Position numbers and translations under genes: made by a program. Positions 1 to 6,987 of a DNA stretch of 24,445 bases are shown one piece after another. Every line of letters begins with the position of its first letter. The stretch's first letter is position 1. The notes below the pieces were generated by a model. It worked only from the letters and a program-made list of their open reading frames with translations, did no database searches and was not told the origin of the DNA. Location: IMG/VR virus record IMGVR_UViG_3300021378_000158, positions 1 through 24,445 of that record; one strand, written 5' to 3'. This DNA comes from a virus.

Positions 1-15
1 ATCTCCATCATCCAT
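1..15 (-). CDS. start of next downstream gene (partial, 5 codons)
   Basis: The stop codon TAA of the gene at 15-377 overlaps an ATG on the minus strand (TAATG), and the frame is open to the window edge, reading M-D-D-G-D. This 1-2 base overlap style recurs at several gene junctions in this genome, so a further downstream gene probably begins here. Nothing can be said about its product. A second in-frame choice is not available inside the window. Confidence 0.35.
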
Positions 16-377
16 TAGTTACCTGCCAAACTGTTTCGAGATGCGCCGGAGTATCCGGCCACTCCGCCAGAGAACCAAGACACGCGAGGGTCTGTGTACT
101 TCCGGCCAACCTCAATGATGTCAAGAATGCCGGGAATAGTCCTGTCATAGCCGAAGCGCTCAGGAAAAAGATTAATCTGTGGGATTGGTGTGCGCACCAG
201 TTCAGCCAACTCGGCGCCGGGGATAACGGCTGCGTTAACAGCCTGTTGGGTAAGTCGCTCCTCGTTAGAAGCAAACGGCCCTAGGTACTGCCAGCGGGGA
301 ACTAGCGGCTTTGGAGATACCTGCGGGGACCACGCGTGAGTTCGGTCATACCGACCGTCAGGAGTTTTAGAGTCCAT
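15..377 (-). CDS. hypothetical phage protein, 120 aa
   Basis: A 120-residue protein that I do not recognise. It has no membrane segment, signal peptide or cysteine pair; it is mixed polar with several Pro and Gly residues, and its C-terminus is Gly/Ser-rich. The ATG at 377 has no convincing Shine-Dalgarno sequence, as with the genes starting at 1955 and 2476, so this left-hand group may use weak or leaderless initiation. It lies 24 bp downstream of the 517-residue gene and belongs to the same run of Gly/Ser/Met-rich proteins at the left of the window. A virion-associated or accessory role is possible but is only inferred from position. The coding call rests on tight packing and an uninterrupted frame. 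Confidence 0.7.
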   Translation of the reverse strand: MDSKTPDGRYDRTHAWSPQVSPKPLVPRWQYLGPFASNEERLTQQAVNAAVIPGAELAELVRTPIPQINLFPERFGYDRTIPGILDIIEVGRKYTDPRVSWFSGGVAGYSGASRNSLAGN

Positions 378-401
378 AGCAACAACCGAGTAATTCGTAG
401 G

Positions 402-1955
402 TCACGATTGTCCCTTGAACTGCTGACTTGTTCCCCACGTTGAGTGGTCAAACACGTTAAACTGCTGGCTCATTCCCATGCGTGCAAGGCCGCCGGGGTG
501 CTCTGTCTCGAAAGTGTTCGACATGTCCGAGCGAAGAATCTGACGGTCGCGCCAGTCATGTTCCTGCATTTGATTTTGCGCTTGGGCATGGTTAACACTT
601 GGTGTTTTTCCGGACGCTGCGGCAGCAACACGACCGGCTCTATCAAGAACAGCGTGTGCGGGAGGACCTCCCCGGGCCAGCAATTCCTCCGACGGAGAAG
701 ACCCTTTTGCGGGCTTGTTGTCAGACCCCATGGCAGGAACGTAAGTCCCGGTCAGCCCGAAATGCTTTAGTCGGCTTCTTGCATGGCGGGTGTTAGGAAC
801 GCCGCTCTTATGTATGTCCTCTGCCTCAAACTGATGCACAATCGGTTTCTCGTCTGCGCCCACAACCAAGTTTCCAGACGAGTCTTGAACATTGAACTTG
901 TGCTGTTTGCGAGTATCAAGGTGAGGCATTGCCGTCGTGGTTGAAAGAACGTCGTTAGTCCTGTACGAGTCCGGGTGAGAAGCGGAAATATGTGCGCTGA
1001 CGTAAGCGCTTGTTTTTGGGTTCTTTTCCCAAGGAAACAGGTCACTGACACTTGCTCCGTTGACAAGCGCCTGAGTGTCTTTTGCAGCCTTGATTGTGTT
1101 GCCGTGAATGCCCCCATGGGGAGCCTTAGGAACGTATTTCGGATCGTGCCCGTCCAGTACGTGCGTGATGGCTGTCTCTGCAGCAGCAGCGTTCGGGTAA
1201 ATAGTTCCGCGCCCGTCCGCGTAGGTGTGCTCAAACTTAGCCCTAGGGCTCGTATCCGAATTAGCAACCGAAGTCACTGCCCACGCCTGCTCTGGTGACC
1301 CCTCGTAGAGAGGATGACTTACCACCATATTGGCCGTTGCTTTCATACGTGTGTTTGGCTTTGACGGACCACCGTAAAATCCTGATCCGGCAACCGACGT
1401 AGACCCACCAAGGATAGACCGCATGTTGGCACGATCGCTGGCGTCGCGAATGTGCCGAGCGGCACGTTCTTCAGTTACACCGTAGGCGCCCAGTTTTGCT
1501 GTCACAGCCCGATGCTCCAACCCCGTCAAATCTTCCGCTCTGCGACCGACCACAACGTCTGGATTCGGAGTGTGCGGCTCATTAATCGAGGGTCCTGAAG
1601 TCACGTTGGGGGTCTTGGAGTTGCCGTCAAACCCCATGAGGTTCCGCATCATGGACCCTTCGACCTTCCAGCCAACTTCGTCCATGTCCACGGTGCCATA
1701 CACCGGCACATCCTCAATCTTGCGGCCTGTTCTCTGCGCGTCATACTCACTCGCCCGCTTTTGAGAGCGTCGCTGCGTCATTTTAACGTACGGGTCGGTC
1801 GGCCGCTTTGGCATTTCTGACTTCACAGGATTGGGAAGATCAACTCCCAACGCCTGAGTGTACGTGTTAGCAGGCTTTTTGGTAATCGGGTTAAGCAACG
1901 CTTTTTCATTTTTTTCAGCAGTGATTTGTTCCTTGGTCTTTTTCTTTGCAGCCAT
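402..1955 (-). CDS. large hypothetical phage protein, 517 aa
   Basis: The longest gene in the left part of the window, with no family that I can name. The first 15 residues are Lys-rich (MAAKKKTKEQ), followed by a Pro/Thr-rich polar stretch to about residue 130. The middle (about 140-400) has more order, with an Ala/Arg-rich helix near 150-175 and a Gly/Ser segment near 185-200. The last 100 residues are rich in Gln, Gly, Met and His and look disordered. There is no signal peptide or membrane helix. The ATG at 1955 lies 5 bp after the stop of the upstream gene and has no clear ribosome binding site. The size, basic N-terminus and disordered ends would suit a DNA-associated or internal virion protein, but that is inference. 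Confidence 0.8.
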   Translation of the reverse strand: MAAKKKTKEQITAEKNEKALLNPITKKPANTYTQALGVDLPNPVKSEMPKRPTDPYVKMTQRRSQKRASEYDAQRTGRKIEDVPVYGTVDMDEVGWKVEGSMMRNLMGFDGNSKTPNVTSGPSINEPHTPNPDVVVGRRAEDLTGLEHRAVTAKLGAYGVTEERAARHIRDASDRANMRSILGGSTSVAGSGFYGGPSKPNTRMKATANMVVSHPLYEGSPEQAWAVTSVANSDTSPRAKFEHTYADGRGTIYPNAAAAETAITHVLDGHDPKYVPKAPHGGIHGNTIKAAKDTQALVNGASVSDLFPWEKNPKTSAYVSAHISASHPDSYRTNDVLSTTTAMPHLDTRKQHKFNVQDSSGNLVVGADEKPIVHQFEAEDIHKSGVPNTRHARSRLKHFGLTGTYVPAMGSDNKPAKGSSPSEELLARGGPPAHAVLDRAGRVAAAASGKTPSVNHAQAQNQMQEHDWRDRQILRSDMSNTFETEHPGGLARMGMSQQFNVFDHSTWGTSQQFKGQS

Positions 1956-1960
1956 CTACA

Positions 1961-2476
1961 TCACGCCCATGCCGGTCGGAGTCGGTCAAGTTGGGCGCGT
2001 CGACGTGGCCCCATTTCAGGAGCGACGTTGTTAGGCATGTCGACTTTGCCGTCGTTGACAAGATGTGTGGGCTGAATCTTCAAAGCCGCAAGTACGGTCT
2101 TTCGACCCTTAAACTGATTACCGATCCCGGTCTCCGCGCCCCACTCGGTGGGCCAGACGTAGTCGTTGGGATCGATGCGCTCGCCCTTGTGAACGCCGCG
2201 CTGGTAAGACTTCTGGTTAACTCGAGTCTTAATAGAATCCAAAACGGCTTCAGAGACAGAGTTAGGCTTTCCCTTGTCATCATGGCGGGAGCGGATAGTT
2301 CCTAGGTAGCCATCGGGGTACTCAGCGTGGGGAACACGACCGGTACCCATGCGGGCGTAATCAAGATCTGAGCGGGCAATAGGGACGCCACCGCCGCCAA
2401 AGTTGAATGATCCGTACATCCCGCCTGCGCCCATAGAGGACCAGTTCTGTTGGGGATTAAGGTTGTTGTACGGCAT
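1961..2476 (-). CDS. hypothetical Gly-rich phage protein, 171 aa
   Basis: A 171-residue protein of unknown function. The N-terminus is Asn/Gln-rich and then Gly/Met/Phe-rich (about residues 15-30, with a GGGG run), suggesting a flexible, low-complexity segment. The remainder is polar and basic. There are no cysteines, membrane helices or catalytic motifs that I can see. The ATG at 2476 is embedded in the string TTGCTACATG, which recurs exactly at the start codon of the next upstream gene (3090). Neither start has a Shine-Dalgarno sequence. A second Met at residue 15 is a possible alternative start. The gap upstream contains an inverted repeat (2475-2505). Confidence 0.75.
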   Translation of the reverse strand: MPYNNLNPQQNWSSMGAGGMYGSFNFGGGGVPIARSDLDYARMGTGRVPHAEYPDGYLGTIRSRHDDKGKPNSVSEAVLDSIKTRVNQKSYQRGVHKGERIDPNDYVWPTEWGAETGIGNQFKGRKTVLAALKIQPTHLVNDGKVDMPNNVAPEMGPRRRAQLDRLRPAWA

Positions 2477-2505
2477 GTAGCAATGGTTGCAAACACACGC
2501 TACAT
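2475..2505. repeat. inverted repeat ATGTAGC / GCTACAT
   Basis: Perfect 7-bp arms ATGTAGC (2475-2481) and GCTACAT (2499-2505) are separated by 17 bp. They span the start codon and the short gap upstream of the gene ending at 1961. The geometry suits a dimeric DNA-binding protein or a pair of opposed promoter elements. Related half-sites occur in several other gaps of this window. Confidence 0.5.
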
Positions 2506-2514
2506 CGTCAGCAC

Positions 2515-3090
2515 TTACTTACTGGAGGAATTCCTCGCTGCGGACTCTCGGTCACGGGCGCGTCGAGCCTCTACTTTGTGCAGAGAAGCAGCAATCTGGT
2601 GCAGCCGGGGATCAACCGCCAACTTCTCAGTCTCTCCAGTCTTAGCGTTCTCCTGTGAAGATGTGATCTCAGGAAACTGGTGTGCAGAGGGGTTGTGCGC
2701 TGAGTACATCGCCAGTTGAGTGTTGGCCATCCCGTGCTGAAGAGCATGCATGAGGCCAGCGGTGGATTTGCTGTATCTGTCTGACACGTCGAGGTATCGG
2801 TCTTTGCCCTCTGACCATGTGCCTTGGTAAGTCTCTTTTGAACTCTGACCCGATGAAGCAGTGCCCGCCGTGGCCGCACCGTCTTCGTTAATAAGTTGCA
2901 TGTGAGCCTGTACATCTTCAGGGGTGTGATCAGCGACCTTGGCCTCGAAAGAACCGCCATCGCGCACGCGGGTGTCAGGGTCTCGGGAGACGTAGTAGCC
3001 GTGCGAGGGACCCTGTTCATGGGTCTCAACGTTTCTACTGCCACCGTCGAGTCCTGAGAACTGGGCATCGCTTATAATGTTCTTGGACAT
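2515..3090 (-). CDS. hypothetical polar phage protein, 191 aa
   Basis: A 191-residue, strongly hydrophilic protein that I do not recognise. It is rich in Ser, Gly, Asp, His and Gln, with a helix-forming segment near 110-135 and a basic, Arg/Ala-rich C-terminus (about 165-191, ending in a Ser run). There are no cysteines, membrane helices or signal peptide. Its ATG at 3090 is the first start of a divergent gene pair: the 44 bp upstream are shared with the plus-strand gene at 3135. That gap carries a near-perfect palindrome and possible -10 elements in both directions. There is no Shine-Dalgarno sequence; GATACT ends seven bases before the ATG, which would fit leaderless transcription. Confidence 0.75.
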   Translation of the reverse strand: MSKNIISDAQFSGLDGGSRNVETHEQGPSHGYYVSRDPDTRVRDGGSFEAKVADHTPEDVQAHMQLINEDGAATAGTASSGQSSKETYQGTWSEGKDRYLDVSDRYSKSTAGLMHALQHGMANTQLAMYSAHNPSAHQFPEITSSQENAKTGETEKLAVDPRLHQIAASLHKVEARRARDRESAARNSSSK

Positions 3091-3091
3091 G

Positions 3092-3120
3092 TAGCAAGTA
3101 TCGCTTATTTAAGATACAAA
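3092..3120 (+). promoter_or_regulatory. possible plus-strand promoter for the 57-aa gene
   Basis: TAGCAA (3092-3097), 17 bp, then TACAAA (3115-3120). This has the same layout as the minus-strand candidates at 9770, 15897 and 18967, but with a weaker -10. It is the only place in the window where a plus-strand gene needs its own promoter. Confidence 0.3.
3098..3117. repeat. near-perfect palindrome in the divergent gap
   Basis: GTAT (3098-3101) and CTTA (3104-3107) pair with TAAG (3110-3113) and ATAC (3114-3117) around a central TT, leaving two unpaired bases (CG, 3102-3103). It sits between two head-to-head genes and overlaps the proposed -10 regions of both directions, as expected for an operator. 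Confidence 0.45.
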
Positions 3121-3134
3121 AGAGAGGCTAAAAA

Positions 3135-3308
3135 ATGCCCACTGTATGGAGCGCAGGCGAGCACGACGTCAAGATGAAACTCAAAGGATTCTCGGGAACC
3201 CTTAACTGCAAATGCGGATGGGTGCGAGAGTTGACCAGAGATGAGTTAATGACCAAGGGCGAGATCTGGCGCGACATCGCAGACGATCACAAGGCCAATC
3301 CTGCTTAG
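3135..3308 (+). CDS. small putative zinc-binding protein, 57 aa (only plus-strand gene)
   Basis: Reading the plus strand from the ATG at 3135 gives 57 codons ending in TAG at 3306-3308. The purine-rich GAGAGG ends about eight bases before the ATG, a good ribosome binding site. The protein carries a Cys-x-Cys-Gly-Trp motif (C25, C27) with histidines at 10 and 52 that could complete a metal site. Small phage proteins with a Cys-x-Cys-Gly-Trp core flanked by histidines are common in actinophages, but I know no function for them. The gene is divergent from 2515-3090 and convergent with the phosphoesterase, with which it shares stop-codon bases (TTAG at 3305-3308). No minus-strand gene fills this interval, which supports it being real. 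Confidence 0.7.
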   Translation: MPTVWSAGEHDVKMKLKGFSGTLNCKCGWVRELTRDELMTKGEIWRDIADDHKANPA

Positions 3309-4282
3309 TGCTTGAACTCTTGGCCTGCGTAGAGCGCCCATCCTTCTTGGATGTGAATTGTCTCTAAGGAATACCGGGGATCGTTGTCTCGGTACCGCAA
3401 CACCATGACACCTTGCTGCCAGTCTTCATAGTTCTTGATGGGACGACCGTGGAGATCCATAGCGCCCTTGACCGATGGAACTGCGCCATCGACCCTGCAC
3501 AGACATCCCGGTGTTGCGGCGAACTGGCGCACCGCTCCATGGCGATCTTGCTGCGTTGTGTGATGAACCTCGATGCGGTGAATGTGGCCAAAGATCGTGG
3601 AAGTGCGGTCACCGCGTGAGTACGCGCTGGCGGTTGAACCCGAGGATCTCACGATGGTGCCGTGGACACACTTGATCCAGTCATTGATCCAGAACTTTCG
3701 GGCAGGGTACCCATCGAGCCATTCGACGTTGAGATCATCTGTGCGTAAAAGAAATGGCGCGGACAGTGTCGGCCAGTCCAAAGGAATGAGTGCGCGGGTT
3801 AGCCCAACAGATGCGGCATTGAACCGCATGACGGTGTCGCTGATGCGCTTGTCGTGGTTTCCTTCAAGGACAACAATTTTGGCCTTGGGAACGGTAGCCC
3901 GTTGCTTGGCAAGGAACTCATGACCTGCGTCAATGGCAGCCTGTGTGGTCTGCTGCCAAGTCGGGTGCTGGTCGTACTTGCTGTGCGCGGGGAGATCTAG
4001 GAAGTCACCCAGATTGACAACTATGTCAACACGAGAGTCGGTAGCAACTGCGGCAAGGATTTGAGTCGCCACCTCGATGGCTGCAGGATCATGAAATGGG
4101 TCAAGAGGGTCGGGGGACCCTTTGAGATACCTGTACCCGAACTGAGGATCGGGAAGGATGACGGCGGTATTCCATCCCTTAAGAAACGCGGGGGCTTTCT
4201 TAGGAGGCTTAGCGGGGTATATGTTGACCTTAGAAGCCTTTGTAACAGGTTCAAACAGGGTGTTCACAGTATCTTGCGTCAT
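3305..4282 (-). CDS. calcineurin-like metallophosphoesterase
   Basis: A 325-residue protein with the full motif set of the calcineurin-like phosphoesterase superfamily: D45-x-Q47 in place of the usual D-x-H, G92-D93 in VNLGDFLD, G141-N142-H143-D144, H207 in KCVHGT, and G232-H233-I-H235 near the C-terminus. These residues bind two metal ions and hydrolyse phosphomonoesters or phosphodiesters; the substrate here is unknown. Phage members are often found near DNA-metabolism genes and may act on nucleic-acid ends or nucleotides. The first 35 residues are a basic, Pro/Lys-rich extension. The start is ATG at 4282 with GGAG about five bases upstream. The stop overlaps that of the convergent plus-strand gene. 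The upstream gap contains a 20-bp tandem repeat. Confidence 0.9.
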   Translation of the reverse strand: MTQDTVNTLFEPVTKASKVNIYPAKPPKKAPAFLKGWNTAVILPDPQFGYRYLKGSPDPLDPFHDPAAIEVATQILAAVATDSRVDIVVNLGDFLDLPAHSKYDQHPTWQQTTQAAIDAGHEFLAKQRATVPKAKIVVLEGNHDKRISDTVMRFNAASVGLTRALIPLDWPTLSAPFLLRTDDLNVEWLDGYPARKFWINDWIKCVHGTIVRSSGSTASAYSRGDRTSTIFGHIHRIEVHHTTQQDRHGAVRQFAATPGCLCRVDGAVPSVKGAMDLHGRPIKNYEDWQQGVMVLRYRDNDPRYSLETIHIQEGWALYAGQEFKH

Positions 4283-4320
4283 TGTGTGCTCCGATGTTGT
4301 GTGCCAGTTAGTAGTCGATT

Positions 4321-4360
4321 TATTTAGTTGTTGTTCCTGTTATTCAGTTGTTATTCCTGA
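4321..4360. repeat. 20-bp tandem direct repeat (two copies)
   Basis: Copies at 4321-4340 and 4341-4360 match at 17 of 20 positions (shared core AGTTGTT.TTCCTG). They lie upstream of the phosphoesterase gene, and the second copy runs over the stop codon (4351-4353) of the preceding gene. There is no coding reason for the repeat in the first copy, which is intergenic. Confidence 0.6.
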
Positions 4361-4617
4361 TCAAACTTGTAAGTGCTTCCCGCAGTTCTTTTGCTGTAAG
4401 GCTGGGGTGGCTCACTGCCGCTGCGCTTCAATCGCCATGCGGTCATCTTGTCGGCGCTAGTCATCATCCCCGCGCCCATAGGAGACACATCGGAAGGACC
4501 CCGGTACTCGGGGTGAGCGGCACCGACCTGACTATCTTTGACAGTGTTCTCTTCAGGAGAGTGCATCTGCATTGGGATACTCTGCTGAAACTGCACAGAA
4601 GCCATGTCCTTAGCCAT
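4351..4617 (-). CDS. hypothetical phage protein, 88 aa
   Basis: An 88-residue polar protein beginning MAKDMASVQF, of unknown function. It is rich in Met, Ser, Gln and Pro and has a Gly-Met patch near the middle, like the other left-hand proteins. An in-frame ATG exists further upstream (4656), but the start at 4617 is preferred because the stop of the upstream gene (TGA, 4617-4619) overlaps it as TGATG, an arrangement that also occurs at 12189 and 20276. This implies translational coupling to the gene at 4617-5084. No cysteines, membrane segments or recognisable domain. Confidence 0.65.
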   Translation of the reverse strand: MAKDMASVQFQQSIPMQMHSPEENTVKDSQVGAAHPEYRGPSDVSPMGAGMMTSADKMTAWRLKRSGSEPPQPYSKRTAGSTYKFDQE

Positions 4618-5084
4618 CAGTACCCTTCGTATGCCCCAGACATTCCGTCTGCCCATGAGCCGGAGCGGTTAATGACGGAAGGAATGATGCGTCCGTTTGC
4701 TTGAGTCGCCGAGGCGGCAGGATCAATTGTGGGACTCATAATGGCCTTAACCCGGTACGACGCACCACTGCGCTCAGATCCCCACGCAACATTGCCGCGT
4801 ATCTGCAGGCCCGGAATTACGTACGGGTCCCCGGTCTTGATATTGCCGGTCTTGGGGACAAGTTCACCACGAAGCGGTGGAACCGCATTCGCGTGAGCAA
4901 AATCAGTAATGGTGGAAGTACCCATCGGGATACGACCACTGCCCACGCGAGCCATTCCAGCCAACGCCTCTTCAGGTGTTGGGAGGTTAACCCGGGGAAT
5001 CGCAGCCGCGAATGAATCCATGTGGCTTGCAGGGGCGCCCTCGCGCCGACGAACTGCAGAACCAGAAGAACGCCAATTAGCCAT
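4617..5084 (-). CDS. hypothetical phage protein, 155 aa
   Basis: A 155-residue protein starting MANWRSSGSAVRR. The frame stays open upstream to 5510, but that extension is the shadow of the SpoVS gene. The ATG at 5084 is preceded by a strong ribosome binding site (GGAAAGGAG, 5091-5099), which fixes the start. The sequence is Gly/Pro/Ser-rich with an Arg-rich N-terminus (about residues 4-17) and a C-terminal segment that repeats Ile-Pro, Gly-Ser and Tyr-Gly patterns. No catalytic motif, cysteine or membrane helix is visible. It is coupled to the 88-residue gene downstream (TGATG). Both share the composition of the 171- and 191-residue proteins nearby and may act with them; this is a guess from composition and location. 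Confidence 0.75.
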   Translation of the reverse strand: MANWRSSGSAVRRREGAPASHMDSFAAAIPRVNLPTPEEALAGMARVGSGRIPMGTSTITDFAHANAVPPLRGELVPKTGNIKTGDPYVIPGLQIRGNVAWGSERSGASYRVKAIMSPTIDPAASATQANGRIIPSVINRSGSWADGMSGAYEGY

Positions 5085-5140
5085 GTAAGGCTCCTTTCCT
5101 ACCCTTGTAACGGTAGAGAAACCTGCGCCGTTCGTCTGCA

Positions 5141-5431
5141 CTAACTCACAGTTATTACAAACAGAATGGCGCTGATCTCCCCATCGCGAGATTCGATGCT
5201 GGTAAAGCCCGGCTTGCACACAAGGTCGTACCCGCGAGGGGCCACATAACCCCGAGCGATTGCGATGCCCTTGACTGCCTGATTTACAGAGCCCGCGCCA
5301 ACCGCCCGAAGGCGAACTAACTTGTGCTCGTAAATAGCGTGTGCGATAGCCGAAGCCACGGCTTGTGGATTGGAACCGGCGCTCACTCGGAGAGGATGGT
5401 CTTCCGAGACGCCAACAATTGATTCGGTCAT
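5141..5431 (-). CDS. spoVS: SpoVS-family protein (stage V sporulation protein S)
   Basis: A 96-residue protein whose residues 14-95 match the SpoVS family along its whole length: LRVSAGSNPQAVASAIAHA, then VGAGSVNQAVKGIAIARGYVA, then GYDLVCKPGF and a closing beta strand. SpoVS in Bacillus subtilis is needed for progression through late sporulation. The fold is Alba-like, and a nucleic-acid-binding or regulatory role is suspected but not proven. Family members are usually about 86 residues, so this one has roughly ten extra N-terminal residues. The ATG at 5431 has only a weak AGG upstream. It sits alone in a gap-flanked position between the RuvC-type gene and the 155-residue gene. Identification is confident; its role in a phage is not known. 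Confidence 0.9.
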   Translation of the reverse strand: MTESIVGVSEDHPLRVSAGSNPQAVASAIAHAIYEHKLVRLRAVGAGSVNQAVKGIAIARGYVAPRGYDLVCKPGFTSIESRDGEISAILFVITVS

Positions 5432-5499
5432 AGTTATACCTAGGGGTCCAGTGGGTGGTCGTTAGTACCACGGTATGGACTATCGAAGCCCTTGACTGG

Positions 5500-6033
5500 C
5501 TAAAAATCATTATGATCTCGAAACTTAGGATCTTCTAACTTTGTTAAAATATCCTTTTCATACCCTGTGTTGCAGACCTGACCCACTATTCGAGCAATCA
5601 CATAAGAGTCCGCCAAGTTATCATCGGTAAACTCAACCCCGTACTTCTTGTACACACTCAGAAGAACCTCGTTCTTTTTCGCATTACCTCGATCGGTAGC
5701 AAACTTCTTCACCATAGTCGGAGGAACCCGAAGAGGAAACTGAGAAGACCCTGAGAAGTTCTCATAAAAGTACATCCGAGTCGTACCGTGTAACTCACCT
5801 AAAGCCACCGCACTATGGCTATGCACCACAGAGTCTTCGATACCTACATCAACAATCTCAAAACCCTGAGAAGATATATCCGACAAAGTACTACTAATAA
5901 AAAGAGTAATATCATGCAACCGAGCAACCCCACGAAGTGGCGACTTAAACAGCCGCGACTCATACGCTAGGTCATCCAATCCCAGAAGAGTCACAGCAAA
6001 TCCAGTCAGACTAGGGTCCAGTCCAACCACCAC
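5500..6033 (-). CDS. ruvC: RuvC-like Holliday junction resolvase
   Basis: A 177-residue RNase H-fold nuclease. Motif I is VVVGLDPSLTG (D6), motif II VGIEDS (E66), and the C-terminal acidic motif TDDNLADSYVIA supplies D138 and D142. Spacing matches the D7, E66, D138 and D141 catalytic set of E. coli RuvC closely. Such enzymes cut four-way junctions to resolve recombination intermediates or debranch DNA before packaging. The frame is open back to 6162, but GTG at 6033 is chosen because AGGAGGT (6043-6049) lies nine bases upstream and motif I then begins at residue 1, as in other RuvC proteins. The longer version would overlap the preceding gene by over 70 bases. The C-terminal tail is short and acidic/basic. 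Confidence 0.9.
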   Translation of the reverse strand: MVVGLDPSLTGFAVTLLGLDDLAYESRLFKSPLRGVARLHDITLFISSTLSDISSQGFEIVDVGIEDSVVHSHSAVALGELHGTTRMYFYENFSGSSQFPLRVPPTMVKKFATDRGNAKKNEVLLSVYKKYGVEFTDDNLADSYVIARIVGQVCNTGYEKDILTKLEDPKFRDHNDF

Positions 6034-6088
6034 ACGCTGGGGACCTCCTGTACGAAGGCCACCCGACGCAACAATCCTAGGCACCTGT

Positions 6089-6616
6089 CTAGACACCGAC
6101 GGAAACCAAATCTTCAACCTGCAGATCGTGAATAGAAGACAACAACTCTTGAGGAACCTCACGACACGTATTCGTCGTATCCCACCCCGGCTTTGTCCCT
6201 ACAGACCAACCCACCTGCGCGGTAATCCACCCAATGACATCTACCTCACGGCACCAGTCATCAATGTCGGTGTACGCCAAAACCGTGACCCTGTCTAGCC
6301 GCCTGTCCCGCTCGCGGATAACAAGCGGTGACTTTGGATGGCGCACCCGTCGAACCTCCAAATTTGGAAGCACATCAGGAAGATCCTTAAACTTGTAATG
6401 CTGCGAAGAGTCCCACACCGAAGCAGTCCAATAACAACACGTTGCCTTAGCAACAGCCAACTCACACGCAGCCGCAGCCACAGACGCACGAAGGTTGTCC
6501 TCCATCCGCGACTTGTCATAGTAGGCAGCATCCGACTTACCCGCATTCGCGCTATCACGACGAATACCCACCTGATAGGCCATCTCAAGTTCCCACGTCT
6601 CCAACTTGATCTTCAC
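6089..6616 (-). CDS. conserved phage protein, putative PD-(D/E)XK-like nuclease
   Basis: About 175 residues. The pattern is an N-terminal ETWELEMAYQVGIRRD helix, an Ala-rich helix ending ACELAVAK, a segment with D-L-P-D followed by LEVRRV, then a strand VTVLAYTDIDDW and VIGWIT. In phage proteins that I recall with this layout, Glu of ACELA, Asp of the loop and Glu-x-Arg of the EVR strand occupy the places of a restriction-endonuclease-type active site. Activity is unproven, and the final Lys is replaced by Arg. GTG at 6616 gives a GTGA overlap with the upstream gene; GTG at 6625 is an alternative three residues earlier. It lies next to the RuvC-like resolvase and the Nmad1-like gene. Confidence 0.75.
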   Translation of the reverse strand: MKIKLETWELEMAYQVGIRRDSANAGKSDAAYYDKSRMEDNLRASVAAAACELAVAKATCCYWTASVWDSSQHYKFKDLPDVLPNLEVRRVRHPKSPLVIRERDRRLDRVTVLAYTDIDDWCREVDVIGWITAQVGWSVGTKPGWDTTNTCREVPQELLSSIHDLQVEDLVSVGV

Positions 6617-6987
6617 TCTCGCCACCCCGCAATAACATCTAGAAGCAAGTACCCAGCAAGATCAATGGCAGGGTGCTCGCCATCGCCTCCATTGGCTCCA
6701 AGACCATTTCGTATGCGATTCAACTTGTCGTCCATCCGTACTGCCATCCTTTCGCGGGGTGATATGCCACGGGCAAATATGTCGAGTGGTTGAAGTGCTG
6801 AGTCCCCGTAACGTCTGTTCTTCAGCAGCAGTAAGTGAGTCAATGCAATACCAACTTCAGCAATTTCCTGCTGGGTGCTGTTGTCTGCGTTCTCAAGTGT
6901 TTGCTTGATATCAAAAAGAGCATCGACTGGAGACCACAGATCCGGAAGACCTTCCCAATTGGAATAAGGACGATTAGGCAAAATCAC
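6613..6987 (-). CDS. Nmad1/DUF1599-like all-helical phage protein
   Basis: A 124-residue, predicted all-alpha protein with the signature K56-N-R-R-Y60-G61-D-S, then RMDDKLNRIRNG (D86, D87, K88), then HPAIDLAGYLLLDVIAG (D109). This resembles the phage family named nucleotide-modification-associated domain 1 (DUF1599), which is sometimes found with DNA base modification or nucleotide-metabolism genes. The paired acidic residues also recall MazG-type pyrophosphohydrolases. No base-modification synthase is visible in this window, so a substrate cannot be named. GTG at 6987 overlaps the stop of the upstream gene as GTGA, implying coupling. Gene identity is solid as a phage family; the domain name is less certain. 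Confidence 0.75.
   Translation of the reverse strand: MILPNRPYSNWEGLPDLWSPVDALFDIKQTLENADNSTQQEIAEVGIALTHLLLLKNRRYGDSALQPLDIFARGISPRERMAVRMDDKLNRIRNGLGANGGDGEHPAIDLAGYLLLDVIAGWRE

Noticed and set aside
5085-5510. N-terminal extension of the 155-residue protein
   Set aside because: It lies in a different frame over the SpoVS gene. The extension is low-complexity shadow sequence, and a strong ribosome binding site marks the start at 5084.
6034-6162. Longer start for the RuvC-like protein
   Set aside because: It would overlap the upstream gene by over 70 bases and add a Cys/Leu-rich stretch unlike RuvC. AGGAGGT points to GTG at 6033.
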